From: Pandoraea nosoerga
Lineage (GTDB): Bacteria; Pseudomonadota; Gammaproteobacteria; Burkholderiales; Burkholderiaceae
Reading direction: 5' to 3'
Assembly (NCBI RefSeq): GCF_902459585.1
Contig: NZ_CABPSC010000002.1
Span: 62,001-126,000 of the forward strand
DNA: 64,000 nucleotides
Position 1 is the first letter of the stretch. Every line of letters starts with the position of its first letter. The position numbers and the translations under genes are program-made. The notes under the pieces are model-generated. The model saw only the letters and a program-made list of their open reading frames with translations. It was not told the origin of the DNA and ran no database searches. Shown here piece after piece: positions 1 to 8,925 of the stretch.

Positions 1-152
1 GTGGCGGCAAGCGACCTGAGCGAGACGCCGAGCGCGAACATCACCAGTACGATGACGGCAACCGACAGACACAGGATGGGACGATTGCGCAGGGCGTTGA
101 AGCCGTCGCGCCATGCGCCTCTGAAACACTGCTTGAATGTGATCTGTTCCAC
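1..152 (-). CDS. Membrane protein, N-terminal fragment (runs off window)
   Basis: About 50 residues of a minus-strand gene whose remainder lies left of the window. The chosen GTG at 152-150 has a GGGGGA Shine-Dalgarno six bases upstream. The visible protein has a polar, basic first 25 residues followed by a hydrophobic run (ILCLSVAVIVLVMFALGVSL) that looks like a first membrane segment. The family cannot be named from this much. Nothing recognisable connects it to the HPP-CBS gene, which has the same orientation and lies about 240 bases to the right. Confidence 0.55.
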   Translation of the reverse strand, partial: MEQITFKQCFRGAWRDGFNALRNRPILCLSVAVIVLVMFALGVSLRSLAA

Positions 153-252
153 GATTTCCCCCGGGGCGAGCGTTATTTCGCAGATCGAAGCGATATGGCG
201 TGATGCGTCAGAACGCCGCCATTCTTGCAGAACGAGCCGGGGCTGACAATGC

Positions 253-297
253 GGGAAGGGAGAACGAGGGAAGGGAGAACGAGGGAAGGGAGAACGA
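253..297. repeat. 15-bp tandem repeat, 3 copies
   Basis: Three perfect head-to-tail copies of GGGAAGGGAGAACGA lie between the partial membrane gene and the HPP-CBS gene. No function is apparent. Confidence 0.9.
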
Positions 298-363
298 GCG
301 GAGCGCTTCGAGGGGGCGCGGCGGGGCGAAGCCACCGCGGGCGTGAATGCGAACGCCGCGGCA

Positions 364-384
364 GGGCGCCCGGTGCGGGCGCCC
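364..384. terminator. Strong hairpin after the HPP-CBS gene
   Basis: A perfect 9-bp inverted repeat with a 3-base loop (364-372 with 376-384) begins 10 bases past the stop codon at 394. It has no T-run on either strand, so it is either an unusual terminator or a 3'-end stabilising structure. Confidence 0.4.
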
Positions 385-393
385 GCAGCGGGT

Positions 394-1512
394 TCAGGCG
401 GTAACGACCCGGCGCAGCACTTCGGCGTGTGTGACGAGACCGACGAGCCGCGCGGCGTCATCGAGCACGGGCAGGGTGCCGTGGCGTTGCGCCATCAGCA
501 GCGCGACGGCTTCGGACAGCGGCATGCCCGCCGTTGCCGTCTTGAGTTCCCCCTGCATGACGTCGCGCACCGCCGGGCGCGGCCTTGCCGCCAGGCCGAA
601 GCGCGGCCAGCGCTGACGACGCGCCCGGCGCGCGTGCAAATCGTGACGCGTCACCAGTCCGATGACCCGAGCGTCGCCGTCGACGACGGGCAGCGCGTCC
701 AGACCGTGCCGCTGCAGCAGGCGCCAGGCAGCCGGCGCTTCCTCATGCGCATGCACTTTGGCCAGCGGCGGGGCCATCACGTCGGCACACGTGAGCTCGC
801 GGGCACGGCGTGCGTATGCTTCGCGCTGTGTGTCGCGCAGCAGACTGGCGAGGTCGTCCGGGGAAATGTCGAGCAGTTCGCTGCGACGCGCGAGTGCTTT
901 TTCGGCGTCCGCGGTCGTGACCGGAATGGCCGACGGGTTGACCGGGCGCACCGGCGTCGTCTGCGCGCGCGCCGCATGCGGATAGCGGTGACCGGTGAGC
1001 GCGTGATAGCCGATCGCCGCGCCCAGCAGCACGACCGTCTGCACGGCGATCGGCTCGAGGACAAAGCCGTAGCCGAGCGCATGCACGGCGGGCCCGCCGA
1101 GCACGGCAGTCAAGGCGACCGCGCCCGAAGGCGGGTGCACGCAGCGCAGGGTGAACATCAGCGCGATGGACACGCCGACGGCGGCGGCCGCCGCGATGAC
1201 CGGCGACGGAATGTAGGTCGCACACGTCACCCCCACCACGGCCGCAATCAGATTGCCCCCAACGATGGACCAAGGCTGGGCGAGAGGACTGGCAGGCACA
1301 CCGAAGAGCAGAACGGCTGATGCGCCCATCGGGGCCACCAGCCACGGAATATAGGTTGCAGGGCCAAGCAGCCAGAGCATCAGGCCGCCCGTCAGCGCGA
1401 TACCGCACAGGGCGCCGACGCCGGCGCGCAGGCGCTCTCGCCAGTGCACGGCGACTACGGCGGGCAGAAAGCCCGTCAACCATTGCCTCACGTCTTGTTG
1501 TGTCATTGCCAT
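394..1512 (-). CDS. HPP-family membrane protein with tandem CBS domains
   Basis: About 372 residues. Residues 30-175 form several hydrophobic helices of the HPP family, including the name-giving HPP tripeptide near 126-128 (CVHPPSGAVAL). Two CBS motifs follow, near 243-292 and 315-370. HPP proteins sit in the inner membrane, and some have been linked to nitrite transport in plastids. CBS pairs usually sense adenine nucleotides, so a gated transporter is a reasonable inference but the substrate is unknown. The ATG at 1512 is preferred because GGAG lies nine bases upstream and an in-frame ATG two codons later fits less well; upstream in-frame codons look non-coding. A palindrome about 60 bases upstream may be an operator. 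Confidence 0.85.
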   Translation of the reverse strand: MAMTQQDVRQWLTGFLPAVVAVHWRERLRAGVGALCGIALTGGLMLWLLGPATYIPWLVAPMGASAVLLFGVPASPLAQPWSIVGGNLIAAVVGVTCATYIPSPVIAAAAAVGVSIALMFTLRCVHPPSGAVALTAVLGGPAVHALGYGFVLEPIAVQTVVLLGAAIGYHALTGHRYPHAARAQTTPVRPVNPSAIPVTTADAEKALARRSELLDISPDDLASLLRDTQREAYARRARELTCADVMAPPLAKVHAHEEAPAAWRLLQRHGLDALPVVDGDARVIGLVTRHDLHARRARRQRWPRFGLAARPRPAVRDVMQGELKTATAGMPLSEAVALLMAQRHGTLPVLDDAARLVGLVTHAEVLRRVVTA

Positions 1513-1568
1513 GTCGTCCGCTCCACCGAGTGCACCGAATCGGGGCATTCGTTTGATATTTTGTGCAT

Positions 1569-1583
1569 GATATATCGTATATC
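1569..1583. promoter_or_regulatory. Candidate operator upstream of HPP-CBS gene
   Basis: GATATATCGTATATC is a perfect inverted repeat (6-bp arms, 3-bp centre) in an AT-rich patch within very GC-rich DNA, 57 bases before the start codon. The size and position suit a repressor site or a promoter core. Confidence 0.4.
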
Positions 1584-1732
1584 GATGGATTGGGAGGGCA
1601 CGAGGCGTGATTTTAGTGTTGCGCCGCAGCGAAAACAGCATCGCGATCAGCGTGGCGGGGAGAGGGCGCAGCAAATTTCAGAAAACGGGACGGACGGGGC
1701 GCGAACCTTGCTAGCGTTGTAGCGGCGCCTGG

Positions 1733-1764
1733 TGACGGAGTGACGGAGTGACGGAGTGACGGAG
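1733..1764. repeat. 8-bp tandem repeat, 4 copies
   Basis: Four perfect copies of TGACGGAG and a degenerate fifth (TGGCGTAG). They lie in the 355-base gap between the HPP-CBS and RcnB-like genes. Apart from this repeat, the HPP operator candidate and the hairpin at 1789-1818, I see nothing in that gap. Confidence 0.9.
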
Positions 1765-1788
1765 TGGCGTAGCGGGGGAGACGGGGCG

Positions 1789-1818
1789 CATGCGGCAGGG
1801 GCGAGACCCTGCCGCATG
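1789..1818. terminator. 12-bp perfect hairpin after RcnB-like gene
   Basis: CATGCGGCAGGG (1789-1800) and its exact complement (1807-1818) are separated by six bases, about 50 bases past the RcnB-like stop. The stem is very stable but no T-run follows, so it is not a textbook rho-independent terminator. Confidence 0.5.
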
Positions 1819-1867
1819 GCTGGCCAGTCAGAAGGAACTGCCGACGATCGCGTGGGCGCGGCGTGGC

Positions 1868-2344
1868 TCAGCGTTGGCTGCCAAGCACGATTTGTGAAAT
1901 CACGCCCGTGCCGATAGCCACGAGCAGGAAGTCACCGCCGACGCCCACCCAGTGATAGCCGCGCGGTGGCGGGTTCAGGCGATATTGTCGATAGTCGTCG
2001 ACGACGTATTGCCGGTCGCGATACTGCTGCGGCACGCGCTCGCCGCGGCGCCATTCGGGATGCTGCCAGGTGTCCGGTGCAGGACCCGCATTGCCGCGCG
2101 GCGGCGGGCCGCCATGCTGCGCCTTGGGCGCGCCGTGTTGCGGGTGTTGCGGGCCGTGGCCGGGAGGTCCGCCATGCGGACCGCCAGGGCGCTGCCCCGG
2201 AGGACCGCCGGCGCCGGGGCCTTCCGAGCCGCCCGGGCCGCCCGGGCCGCCCTGGGGCGGCGGTCCGCCTTGTGCGAGCACGAGAGTGGAGGAGACCGCC
2301 AGACCGGCGGCGAGGCAAAGCGACAACGTTTTGCGCATCTTCAT
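1868..2344 (-). CDS. RcnB-family periplasmic protein, Pro/Gly-rich
   Basis: About 158 residues. An N-terminal signal peptide (KTLSLCLAAGLAVSSTLVLA) is followed by about 70 residues of Gly/Pro/His-rich low-complexity sequence. The C-terminal RcnB-like domain has the usual R-Y-V-V-x-D-Y-R and G-Y-H-W-V-x-V-G-G-D-F motifs and a hydrophobic end. E. coli RcnB is a periplasmic protein that modulates nickel/cobalt efflux, but many family members have no known role and no rcnA is nearby. The ATG at 2344 is chosen because AAGGAG (2358-2353) sits eight bases upstream; an in-frame GTG at 2353 overlaps that site. The gene stands alone. Confidence 0.8.
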   Translation of the reverse strand: MKMRKTLSLCLAAGLAVSSTLVLAQGGPPPQGGPGGPGGSEGPGAGGPPGQRPGGPHGGPPGHGPQHPQHGAPKAQHGGPPPRGNAGPAPDTWQHPEWRRGERVPQQYRDRQYVVDDYRQYRLNPPPRGYHWVGVGGDFLLVAIGTGVISQIVLGSQR

Positions 2345-2486
2345 TGTTTGCACTCCTTATCGTAGGGTCGAAGCGACCGAACGCGGGCAAAGCACTCGAG
2401 ATGACTGGCCAGCGACGATTTCCGCATGCAGGCGCCCCGAGCCGGGGTGCGGCGAAAACCGTGCTGCCATCCTACCATTGCCGGAT

Positions 2487-2538
2487 AAAAAAACGCCCGG
2501 ACATGCCCGGTGTCGTGGGACGCGGGCATGCGCCGGGC
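2487..2538 (-). terminator. Rho-independent terminator of the efflux operon
   Basis: Read on the minus strand, a GCCCGG..CATGCCCG stem with a small bulge (2538-2523 with 2509-2495) is followed by seven T residues (2493-2487). It lies about 190 bases past the outer-membrane channel stop. Apart from this hairpin I see nothing supportable between 2360 and 2728. Confidence 0.75.
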
Positions 2539-2728
2539 AAGCAGGGACGCAGGGAAGAAGCCTGTGCGCTCCTTATCGGAGCTAGGGTGCATCGAGACCG
2601 GCGGCACGCATGACGCGCGTCGGGGGCAGGTCGGCGCGTCGCTCGGCTTGGGGATGACGAGTGGCCGCCGGCCCGATGCATTCACTACCGAGGACGGGCC
2701 GGACGCCCGGCGCCGCCCTCGCTTTGCG

Positions 2729-4270
2729 TTATCGTGCCGCCACCGTGGGGTTGGCGGCGTTCGCGCTGGCCGTGGGCGCACCGTTCGGCTTCGCGGCCGG
2801 CACATCGCCCCAGCCACCGCCGAGCGCACGGATCAGGTTGACCGTCGACACCGCCTGTGCGCCGGCCAACTGCACGGCGTTGCGCTGCGCCTGCAGCACG
2901 GTGCGCTCGGCGTCGATGACGTCGAGATAGGCGATCGAGCCTTCCTGGTACTGCGTGCGCGAGAGCTGCGCGGCGCGGCGCGACGATCTCACCGCATCGT
3001 CCTGCGCGCGGGTTTGCTCGTCGAGCAGACGCAGGTTCGACAGGTTGTCCTCGACCTCGCGGAACGCAACGAGCACCTGCTGGCGATAGTTCGCGACATC
3101 TTCTTCGTACTGAGCACGGGCGCGCGCCAGGTTGCCGCTGCGCGCCCCGCCGTCGAAGATCGGCAGCGAGAGCAGACCGCCCACGGCCGGCCCAAGCAGG
3201 AACGTGCGGCTCGACCAGTTGAACAGATCGCCGAGCGTGGCCGCTTCGAACCCGCCCGAGCCCGTCAGCGAGATCGACGGGAAGAACGCCGCCTTCGCCA
3301 CGCCGATGCGCGCGTTCGCTGCCGCCATGGCGCGCTCGGCGGCGGCGATGTCCGGACGCCGTTCGAGCAGCGCCGACGGCAGCCCCGCCGGAATGCGAAC
3401 GTTGACCGGCGCGAGCGGCGCGGGCTCGAACGTGAACTCCGCCGGCGTCTTGCCGAGCAGAATCGCGAGGCTATGCTCGGAAGCGGCGCGCAGGCGCGCG
3501 ATGGCCAGCGCGTCGGACTGTGCCGTGGCCAGTTCGGCCTTGGCGCGCGCCACGTCGAGCTCACCGATGTCGCCTTCGGTGAAACGCCGCTGCACGAGCT
3601 TGAGCGCTTCCTCGCGCAACTTCACGGTCTGCGTGTACAACGCCTGCTCGGCGTCGAGCTGGCGCAGGTTGAAGTAGTTCTGCGCGACGTCGGCCTGCAG
3701 CGCGAGCTGCACCGAACGGTACAGCGCTTCGCTTTGCTCGGCGTCGGCGCGGGCCGCCGCCACGCTGTCGGAGACACGGCCGAACAGATCGACCTCGTAG
3801 CCGACGCCGGCCTGCGCGCGCCACAGCGTGTACGGCGCGATGTTCGTGCCATCCGGCTGCAGTTGTGATGCCGGCGAGATTTTCTGGCGCGTCGGCCCGA
3901 AGCTGGCGTCGAGCGTCGGGAAGAGCGCGGCGCGGGCCTGACGCTGCACGCCGCGCGCTTCCTGCACGCGGGCGGCAGCCGCCTTCAGGCTCTGATTGGC
4001 CGCGAGCGCGTCGGCTTCGAGCTTGTCGAGCGTCGGGTCGCCGAACACTTTCCACCATTCGCCGCGCTCCGTCGCTTCCGACGGCTCGGCGGTCTTCCAG
4101 GTGCCGGCCTGATTGGCCGGCAACGCGGCTTCCTTGAAGGCCGTCGGCGTTCCCTTGTCGGTCACCTCGGGCACTTGGTACGCCGGGGCCATCGAGCAGC
4201 CCGCCACCACGAGCAGCGTGGCGAGCATACCCGGGACACCCAGGCTGCGTTTGATCGATTGCGGTTGCAT
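2729..4270 (-). CDS. Outer-membrane efflux channel, NodT/OprM type (OprC/OpcM-like)
   Basis: About 513 residues, usual for RND-associated outer-membrane factors. The N-terminus is a lipoprotein signal with a lipobox (LLVVAGC). Two repeats of the outer-membrane efflux domain follow, with family motifs such as P-A-G-L-P-S-x-L-L-E-R-R-P-D-I. It should form the trimeric outer-membrane duct of the tripartite pump. The ATG at 4270 is preferred over the ATG at 4279 because AAGG (4283-4280) would touch the latter; that AAGG overlaps the end of the pump gene, which suggests translational coupling. It is the last gene of a four-gene operon. Confidence 0.9.
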   Translation of the reverse strand: MQPQSIKRSLGVPGMLATLLVVAGCSMAPAYQVPEVTDKGTPTAFKEAALPANQAGTWKTAEPSEATERGEWWKVFGDPTLDKLEADALAANQSLKAAAARVQEARGVQRQARAALFPTLDASFGPTRQKISPASQLQPDGTNIAPYTLWRAQAGVGYEVDLFGRVSDSVAAARADAEQSEALYRSVQLALQADVAQNYFNLRQLDAEQALYTQTVKLREEALKLVQRRFTEGDIGELDVARAKAELATAQSDALAIARLRAASEHSLAILLGKTPAEFTFEPAPLAPVNVRIPAGLPSALLERRPDIAAAERAMAAANARIGVAKAAFFPSISLTGSGGFEAATLGDLFNWSSRTFLLGPAVGGLLSLPIFDGGARSGNLARARAQYEEDVANYRQQVLVAFREVEDNLSNLRLLDEQTRAQDDAVRSSRRAAQLSRTQYQEGSIAYLDVIDAERTVLQAQRNAVQLAGAQAVSTVNLIRALGGGWGDVPAAKPNGAPTASANAANPTVAAR

Positions 4271-4282
4271 GATAGACATCCT

Positions 4283-7200
4283 TCAGACTTCGGCCTTGAC
4301 GTTGGCGGGCATGGTCGACGCGTGCGCGCTATGCAGCGGCTTCTTGCCGGCGAGCGCGCGCAACAGCACGTAGAACACCGGTGTGAGCAACAGGCCGAAA
4401 CCCGTCACGCCGATCATGCCGAAGAACACCGCGATACCCATGGCGTGACGCATTTCCGAGCCAGCGCCCGTCGACATCACCAGCGGCACCACGCCCATGA
4501 TGAACGCGATGGACGTCATCAGGATCGGGCGCAGACGCAGCCGGCTCGCCTCGATGGCCGCGGCCACGGCCGAGCGGCCCTGCATTTCCAGCTCCCGTGC
4601 AAATTCCACGATCAGGATCGCGTTCTTCGCGGATAGCCCCACCAGCACCATCAGGCCGATCTGCGTGAAGATGTTGTTGTCGCCATTGGTGAGCCACACC
4701 CCGAACAGCGCCGACATGATGCTCATCGGCACGATCATGATCACGGCGAGCGGCAGCGTGAGACTCTCGTACTGCGCGGCGAGCACCAGGAACACCAGCA
4801 GCACCGAGATCGGGAACACCCACAGCGCCGAATTGCCCGCGAGAATCTGCTGGTACGTGAGGTCGGTCCATTCGAACTTCACGCCGCGCGGCAGCGTTTC
4901 GGCCGCAATGCGTTCCACGGCCGCCTGCGCCTGACCCGACGAGTATCCTGGGGCCGGGCCGCCGTTGATGTCGGCCGCGGTGTAGCCGTTGTAGCGCACC
5001 ACCATTTCCGGACCGTAGGTCGGCGAGACCTTCACCAGCGAGGAGAGCGGCACCATGTCGCCATTCGCATTGCGCGTCTTGAGCAGGCCAATGTCTTCGG
5101 CATGGGCGCGGAACGGCGCGTCTGCCTGCACACGGACCTGATACACGCGGCCGAACTTGTTGAAGTCGTTCACGTACAGCGAGCCAAGATAGATCTGCAT
5201 CGTGTCGAACACGTCCGTGATCGGCACGCCGAGCTGCTTGGCCTTCACGCGATCGAGGTCCACGTTGAGCTGCGGCACGTTGATCTGGTACGACGAGAAC
5301 GTCGGACCGAGCTCCTTCGTCTGCGACGCCTTCTTGATGAAGGCCTGCGTGGCGTCGTTCAGCGCTTCGTAACCGAGCGCGCCGCGGTCTTCGATCTGCA
5401 GCTTGAAGCCGCCGAGCGTACCGAGGCCCATCACCGGCGGGGGCGGGAACACGGCGATGAACGAATCCTTGTTCTTCGAGTACTCGGCATTGAGCTTGTC
5501 CGCGATGGCGGCTGCCGCGAGCGTCTTGTCGTGACGCTTGGCAAAGGGCTCGAGCATGACGAACACGATACCGGCGGACGACGAGTTGGTGAAGCCGTTG
5601 ACCGACAGGCCGGGGAAGGCCACCGCGCTTCTTACGCCGGGCGTCTTCAGCGCGATGTCCGTCATGTCGCGGATCACCTTGTCGGTGCGGTCGAGCGACG
5701 CGCCGTTGGGCAACTGGGCGAACGCGACCAGATACTCCTTGTCCTGCGCCGGCACGAAGCCGCCCGGAACCACTTTGCCGAGCAGCATCGTCACACCGAT
5801 GAGCACCGCGAAGATTGCCATCATGAGCGCCTTGCGGCCGACCGCGCGGGTCACGCCCTGGCCGTACTTCTCCGAGCCGCGATGGAACACCCGGTTGAAC
5901 ACGGCAAAAAAGCGGCCGAGATATCGGTTCATCTGGCGCGTGAGCCAGTCCGGCTGCGCGTGATGGTCCTTGAGCAGCAAGGCTGCCATGGCCGGCGAGA
6001 GCGTAAGCGAGTTGAACGCCGAGATCACCGTCGAGATCGCGATGGTCATCGCGAACTGCTTGTAGAACTGGCCCGTCAGACCCGACATGAACGCCAGCGG
6101 CACGAACACGGCAACGAGCGTGAGCGCAATGGCGATGATCGGTCCGCTCACTTCGCGCATGGCCTGATACGTGGCCTCCTTCGGCGAGAGCCCCGCCGCG
6201 ATGTTGCGCTCCACGTTCTCGACGACCACGATGGCGTCGTCCACCACGATACCGATGGCAAGCACCATGCCGAACAGCGAGAGTGCGTTGATCGAATAAC
6301 CGAAGCCGAGCAGCAGCGCGAAGGTGCCGACGATCGAGACCGGCACGGCGAGCAGCGGAATGATGGATGCGCGCCACGTTTGCAGGAACACGACCACCAC
6401 CAGCACCACGAGCGCGATGGCTTCGAGCAGGGTGTGGATCACGGCCTTGATGGATGCGCGCACGAACTGCGTCGGGTCGTACTCGATGCGGTATTCGATG
6501 CCCGGCGGCATGTCCTTCTGCAAGTCGGCCATGGCCTCGCGGACCTGGTCGGAGATCTGCAGCGAGTTCGCGCCCGGTGACTGATTGATGGCCAATGCCA
6601 CGGCGGGCTTGTTGTCGAGCAGCGAGCGCAGGCTGTAGCTCGAGGCGTCGAGCTCCACGCGCGCCACGTCGCTCAGATGCGTGACGGCGCCGTCCGGCGA
6701 CGTCTTCAGGATGATGTCGCGGAACTCTTCTTCCGTGTTCAGACGGCCGCGCGCGTTCACGTTCAGTTGCAGCGGCGTGTTGGGACCGGCCGGCGTCGCA
6801 CCGATCACGCCGGCGGCGACCTGCACGTTCTGCTCGCGAATGGCGTTCACCACGTCCGAGGCGGTGAGGCCGCGCTGGGCCACCTTGGCCGGATCGAGCC
6901 AGACGCGCATCGAGTAGTCGCCGCCCCCCCACAACTGCACTTCACCCACGCCCTGGATGCGCGAGAGGCGATCCTTCACGTTGATGAGCGCGTAGTTGCG
7001 CAGGTACGTCATGTCGTAGCGGTCGTTCGGCGAGATCAGGTGCACCACCATGGTGAGCGTGGGCGAGGACTTGATCGTCGTCACGCCCAGACGCTGCACG
7101 TCTTCCGGCAGACGGGGCAGGGCTTGCGAGACGCGGTTCTGCACGAGTTGCTGCGCCTTGTCCGGGTCGGTGCCCAGGCGGAAGGTCACCGTTGTCGTGA

Positions 7201-7468
7201 GGTTGCCGTCGCTATTGGCCTGCGACTGCATGTAGAGCATGTTTTCCACGCCGTTGATCTGCTCTTCGAGCGGCGAGGCAACGGTCTCGGCGATCACCTT
7301 CGGGTTGGCGCCGGGGTATTGGGCGTGCACGACGACCGACGGCGGGACCACTTCCGGGTACTCCGAAATCGGTAGCTGGAACACGGCGATCAGGCCGGCC
7401 AGCAGCGTGACGACCGATAGCACCCCTGCGAAGATGGGCCGGTCGATAAAGAATTTTGAAATGTTCAT
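4283..7468 (-). CDS. RND efflux pump permease (BpeF/CeoB/MexF-like)
   Basis: About 1061 residues, full length for a hydrophobe/amphiphile RND exporter. It opens with the classic N-terminus (FFIDRPIFAGVLS) and the P-I-S-E-Y-P-E-V-V-P-P-S motif of the MexF/BpeF branch. The paired aspartates of the proton relay are visible in GIVVDDAIVVVENVER near residue 405. Twelve membrane segments and two large periplasmic loops are expected. Close relatives export chloramphenicol, trimethoprim and fluoroquinolones; the substrate range here is inferred. It lies 64 bases downstream of the adaptor gene and runs into the channel gene. Confidence 0.95.
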   Translation of the reverse strand: MNISKFFIDRPIFAGVLSVVTLLAGLIAVFQLPISEYPEVVPPSVVVHAQYPGANPKVIAETVASPLEEQINGVENMLYMQSQANSDGNLTTTVTFRLGTDPDKAQQLVQNRVSQALPRLPEDVQRLGVTTIKSSPTLTMVVHLISPNDRYDMTYLRNYALINVKDRLSRIQGVGEVQLWGGGDYSMRVWLDPAKVAQRGLTASDVVNAIREQNVQVAAGVIGATPAGPNTPLQLNVNARGRLNTEEEFRDIILKTSPDGAVTHLSDVARVELDASSYSLRSLLDNKPAVALAINQSPGANSLQISDQVREAMADLQKDMPPGIEYRIEYDPTQFVRASIKAVIHTLLEAIALVVLVVVVFLQTWRASIIPLLAVPVSIVGTFALLLGFGYSINALSLFGMVLAIGIVVDDAIVVVENVERNIAAGLSPKEATYQAMREVSGPIIAIALTLVAVFVPLAFMSGLTGQFYKQFAMTIAISTVISAFNSLTLSPAMAALLLKDHHAQPDWLTRQMNRYLGRFFAVFNRVFHRGSEKYGQGVTRAVGRKALMMAIFAVLIGVTMLLGKVVPGGFVPAQDKEYLVAFAQLPNGASLDRTDKVIRDMTDIALKTPGVRSAVAFPGLSVNGFTNSSSAGIVFVMLEPFAKRHDKTLAAAAIADKLNAEYSKNKDSFIAVFPPPPVMGLGTLGGFKLQIEDRGALGYEALNDATQAFIKKASQTKELGPTFSSYQINVPQLNVDLDRVKAKQLGVPITDVFDTMQIYLGSLYVNDFNKFGRVYQVRVQADAPFRAHAEDIGLLKTRNANGDMVPLSSLVKVSPTYGPEMVVRYNGYTAADINGGPAPGYSSGQAQAAVERIAAETLPRGVKFEWTDLTYQQILAGNSALWVFPISVLLVFLVLAAQYESLTLPLAVIMIVPMSIMSALFGVWLTNGDNNIFTQIGLMVLVGLSAKNAILIVEFARELEMQGRSAVAAAIEASRLRLRPILMTSIAFIMGVVPLVMSTGAGSEMRHAMGIAVFFGMIGVTGFGLLLTPVFYVLLRALAGKKPLHSAHASTMPANVKAEV

Positions 7469-7532
7469 AACGAAACTCTGGGGTGTCGTTCAGCGCGCGA
7501 GGCGTGTGATGTGTCCGTGTGCCCGAACACGC

Positions 7533-8897
7533 TCACGAACGCGTCGCCGCCGTCGTTGCAGCCACCGACTGCGACTTCGCCGTCCGGGCCGGGCCGGCTG
7601 CTTTGCCGTCGGTGCCGTTGTTCTGAGAGGTCTTGGCGCCGGCTTCGCCCGCGGCGGATTTGGCCGACGCGTCCTTGGTGCCGCTGGTGCCGCTGGTGTC
7701 GCCAGCGGCGAGAGCCGTCGTGGCGGCGTCGACCGGACCGCCGGTGTCGCCGGCCATCTTCACGACCTTGGGCGAGACCGCATCGCCCGGACGCACGCGT
7801 TGCAGGCCGTTCACGACGATGCGCTCGCCTTCCTTCAGACCGCCGGCCACTTCCACGAGCCCGCCGTGGCGCTCGCCGAGCTGCACTTCACGGTACTGCA
7901 CCTTGTTCTGGGCATCGAGCACGAGCACGAACTTCTTGCTCTGATCGGTGCCGATGGCGGCCTGGTCCACGAGCAGCGCCGGGTGCGGCTCGCCGCCGCC
8001 CACGCGAATGCGGGCGTAGAGGCCGGGCACGAGCGCGCCGTCGGTGTTGTCGAAGCGCGCGCGCACGCGGATCGTCCCCGACGTGGTGTCGAAGCGGTTG
8101 TCGACCGAGTAGACGGTGCCCTTGCGCGAGTAGCCCGCTTCGTTGGCGAGGCCGAGATCGACCGGCACGCCGCCCGGTTTCGCGGTGTCGCGCGACAGAT
8201 AGCGCAGGTACGTCTGTTCGTCGACGTCGAAGGCCGCGTAGATCGGTGAGACCGACACCACGGTGGTCAGCGCAGGCGACTGGGCGCCGGCCGAGACGGT
8301 GTTGCCCACGGTGATTTCCGCGCGCGAGACACGCCCCGAGACGGGCGCCACGATCTGCGTATAGCCGAGGTTGATGCGCGCCGCTTCGAGCGCGGCGCGA
8401 GCGGCCTTCACGCTGGCGGCGGCTTCGCGCGCGGCGTTCTCCTTCTGGTCGAAGTCCTTCTTCGCGATGGCGTTATCCGCGATCAGGCGTTGCGCGCGCG
8501 CAAGATCGGTGCTGGCGAAGACGTCGCGCGCCTGTGCCGAGGCGAGCTGGGCGGCGGCGCGGTCCACTTCGGCCGCATACGGGCGCGGATCGATCGTGAA
8601 GAGCGGGTCGCCCTTCTTGACGAGTTGTCCGTCCTTGAAATGCACGGCGGTGATGGTGCCTGACACGAGCGGCTTGATGTCGACGCGGTCCACGGCGTCG
8701 AGCCGGCCCGAGTAGCTTTGCCAGTCGGTCACGGTGCGCGAGATCACGTTGGCCACGTCGACTTCGACCGCGGGCATGACTTGCGCAGCGGGGGGCGTGC
8801 TGGCGTCGACGCGCACGACGGTGAACGTGCCTATGGCCACGAGGACGGCCGTCGCAGCGGCGGCAATGAGGACGGGTTTGCGAGCGAGGGTGGTCAT
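7533..8897 (-). CDS. RND periplasmic adaptor (membrane fusion protein), BpeE/CeoA/MexE-like
   Basis: About 454 residues. An N-terminal membrane anchor is followed by the lipoyl/hairpin region (DIKPLVSGTI..VHFKDGQLVKKGDPLF), a coiled-coil hairpin, the second lipoyl half (APVSGRVSRAEITVGN) and the beta-barrel and membrane-proximal domains. It links the inner-membrane pump to the outer-membrane channel. The last 65 or so residues are an Ala/Gly/Thr/Ser-rich tail not typical of MexE-type adaptors. The gene starts 28 bases after the lipase-like gene stop, so the two are probably co-transcribed. Confidence 0.92.
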   Translation of the reverse strand: MTTLARKPVLIAAAATAVLVAIGTFTVVRVDASTPPAAQVMPAVEVDVANVISRTVTDWQSYSGRLDAVDRVDIKPLVSGTITAVHFKDGQLVKKGDPLFTIDPRPYAAEVDRAAAQLASAQARDVFASTDLARAQRLIADNAIAKKDFDQKENAAREAAASVKAARAALEAARINLGYTQIVAPVSGRVSRAEITVGNTVSAGAQSPALTTVVSVSPIYAAFDVDEQTYLRYLSRDTAKPGGVPVDLGLANEAGYSRKGTVYSVDNRFDTTSGTIRVRARFDNTDGALVPGLYARIRVGGGEPHPALLVDQAAIGTDQSKKFVLVLDAQNKVQYREVQLGERHGGLVEVAGGLKEGERIVVNGLQRVRPGDAVSPKVVKMAGDTGGPVDAATTALAAGDTSGTSGTKDASAKSAAGEAGAKTSQNNGTDGKAAGPARTAKSQSVAATTAATRS

Positions 8898-8925
8898 TTC
8901 TTCAAATCTCCGGCTTCGGATGGAC

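Noticed and set aside
1-246. An 81-residue plus-strand frame at the left edge
   Set aside because: The minus strand gives a plausible membrane-protein N-terminus with a ribosome site; the plus-strand protein is Arg-rich and featureless.
394-1320. A 325-residue plus-strand frame opposite the HPP-CBS gene
   Set aside because: It is antisense to a clear HPP/CBS protein and shows no motif of its own.
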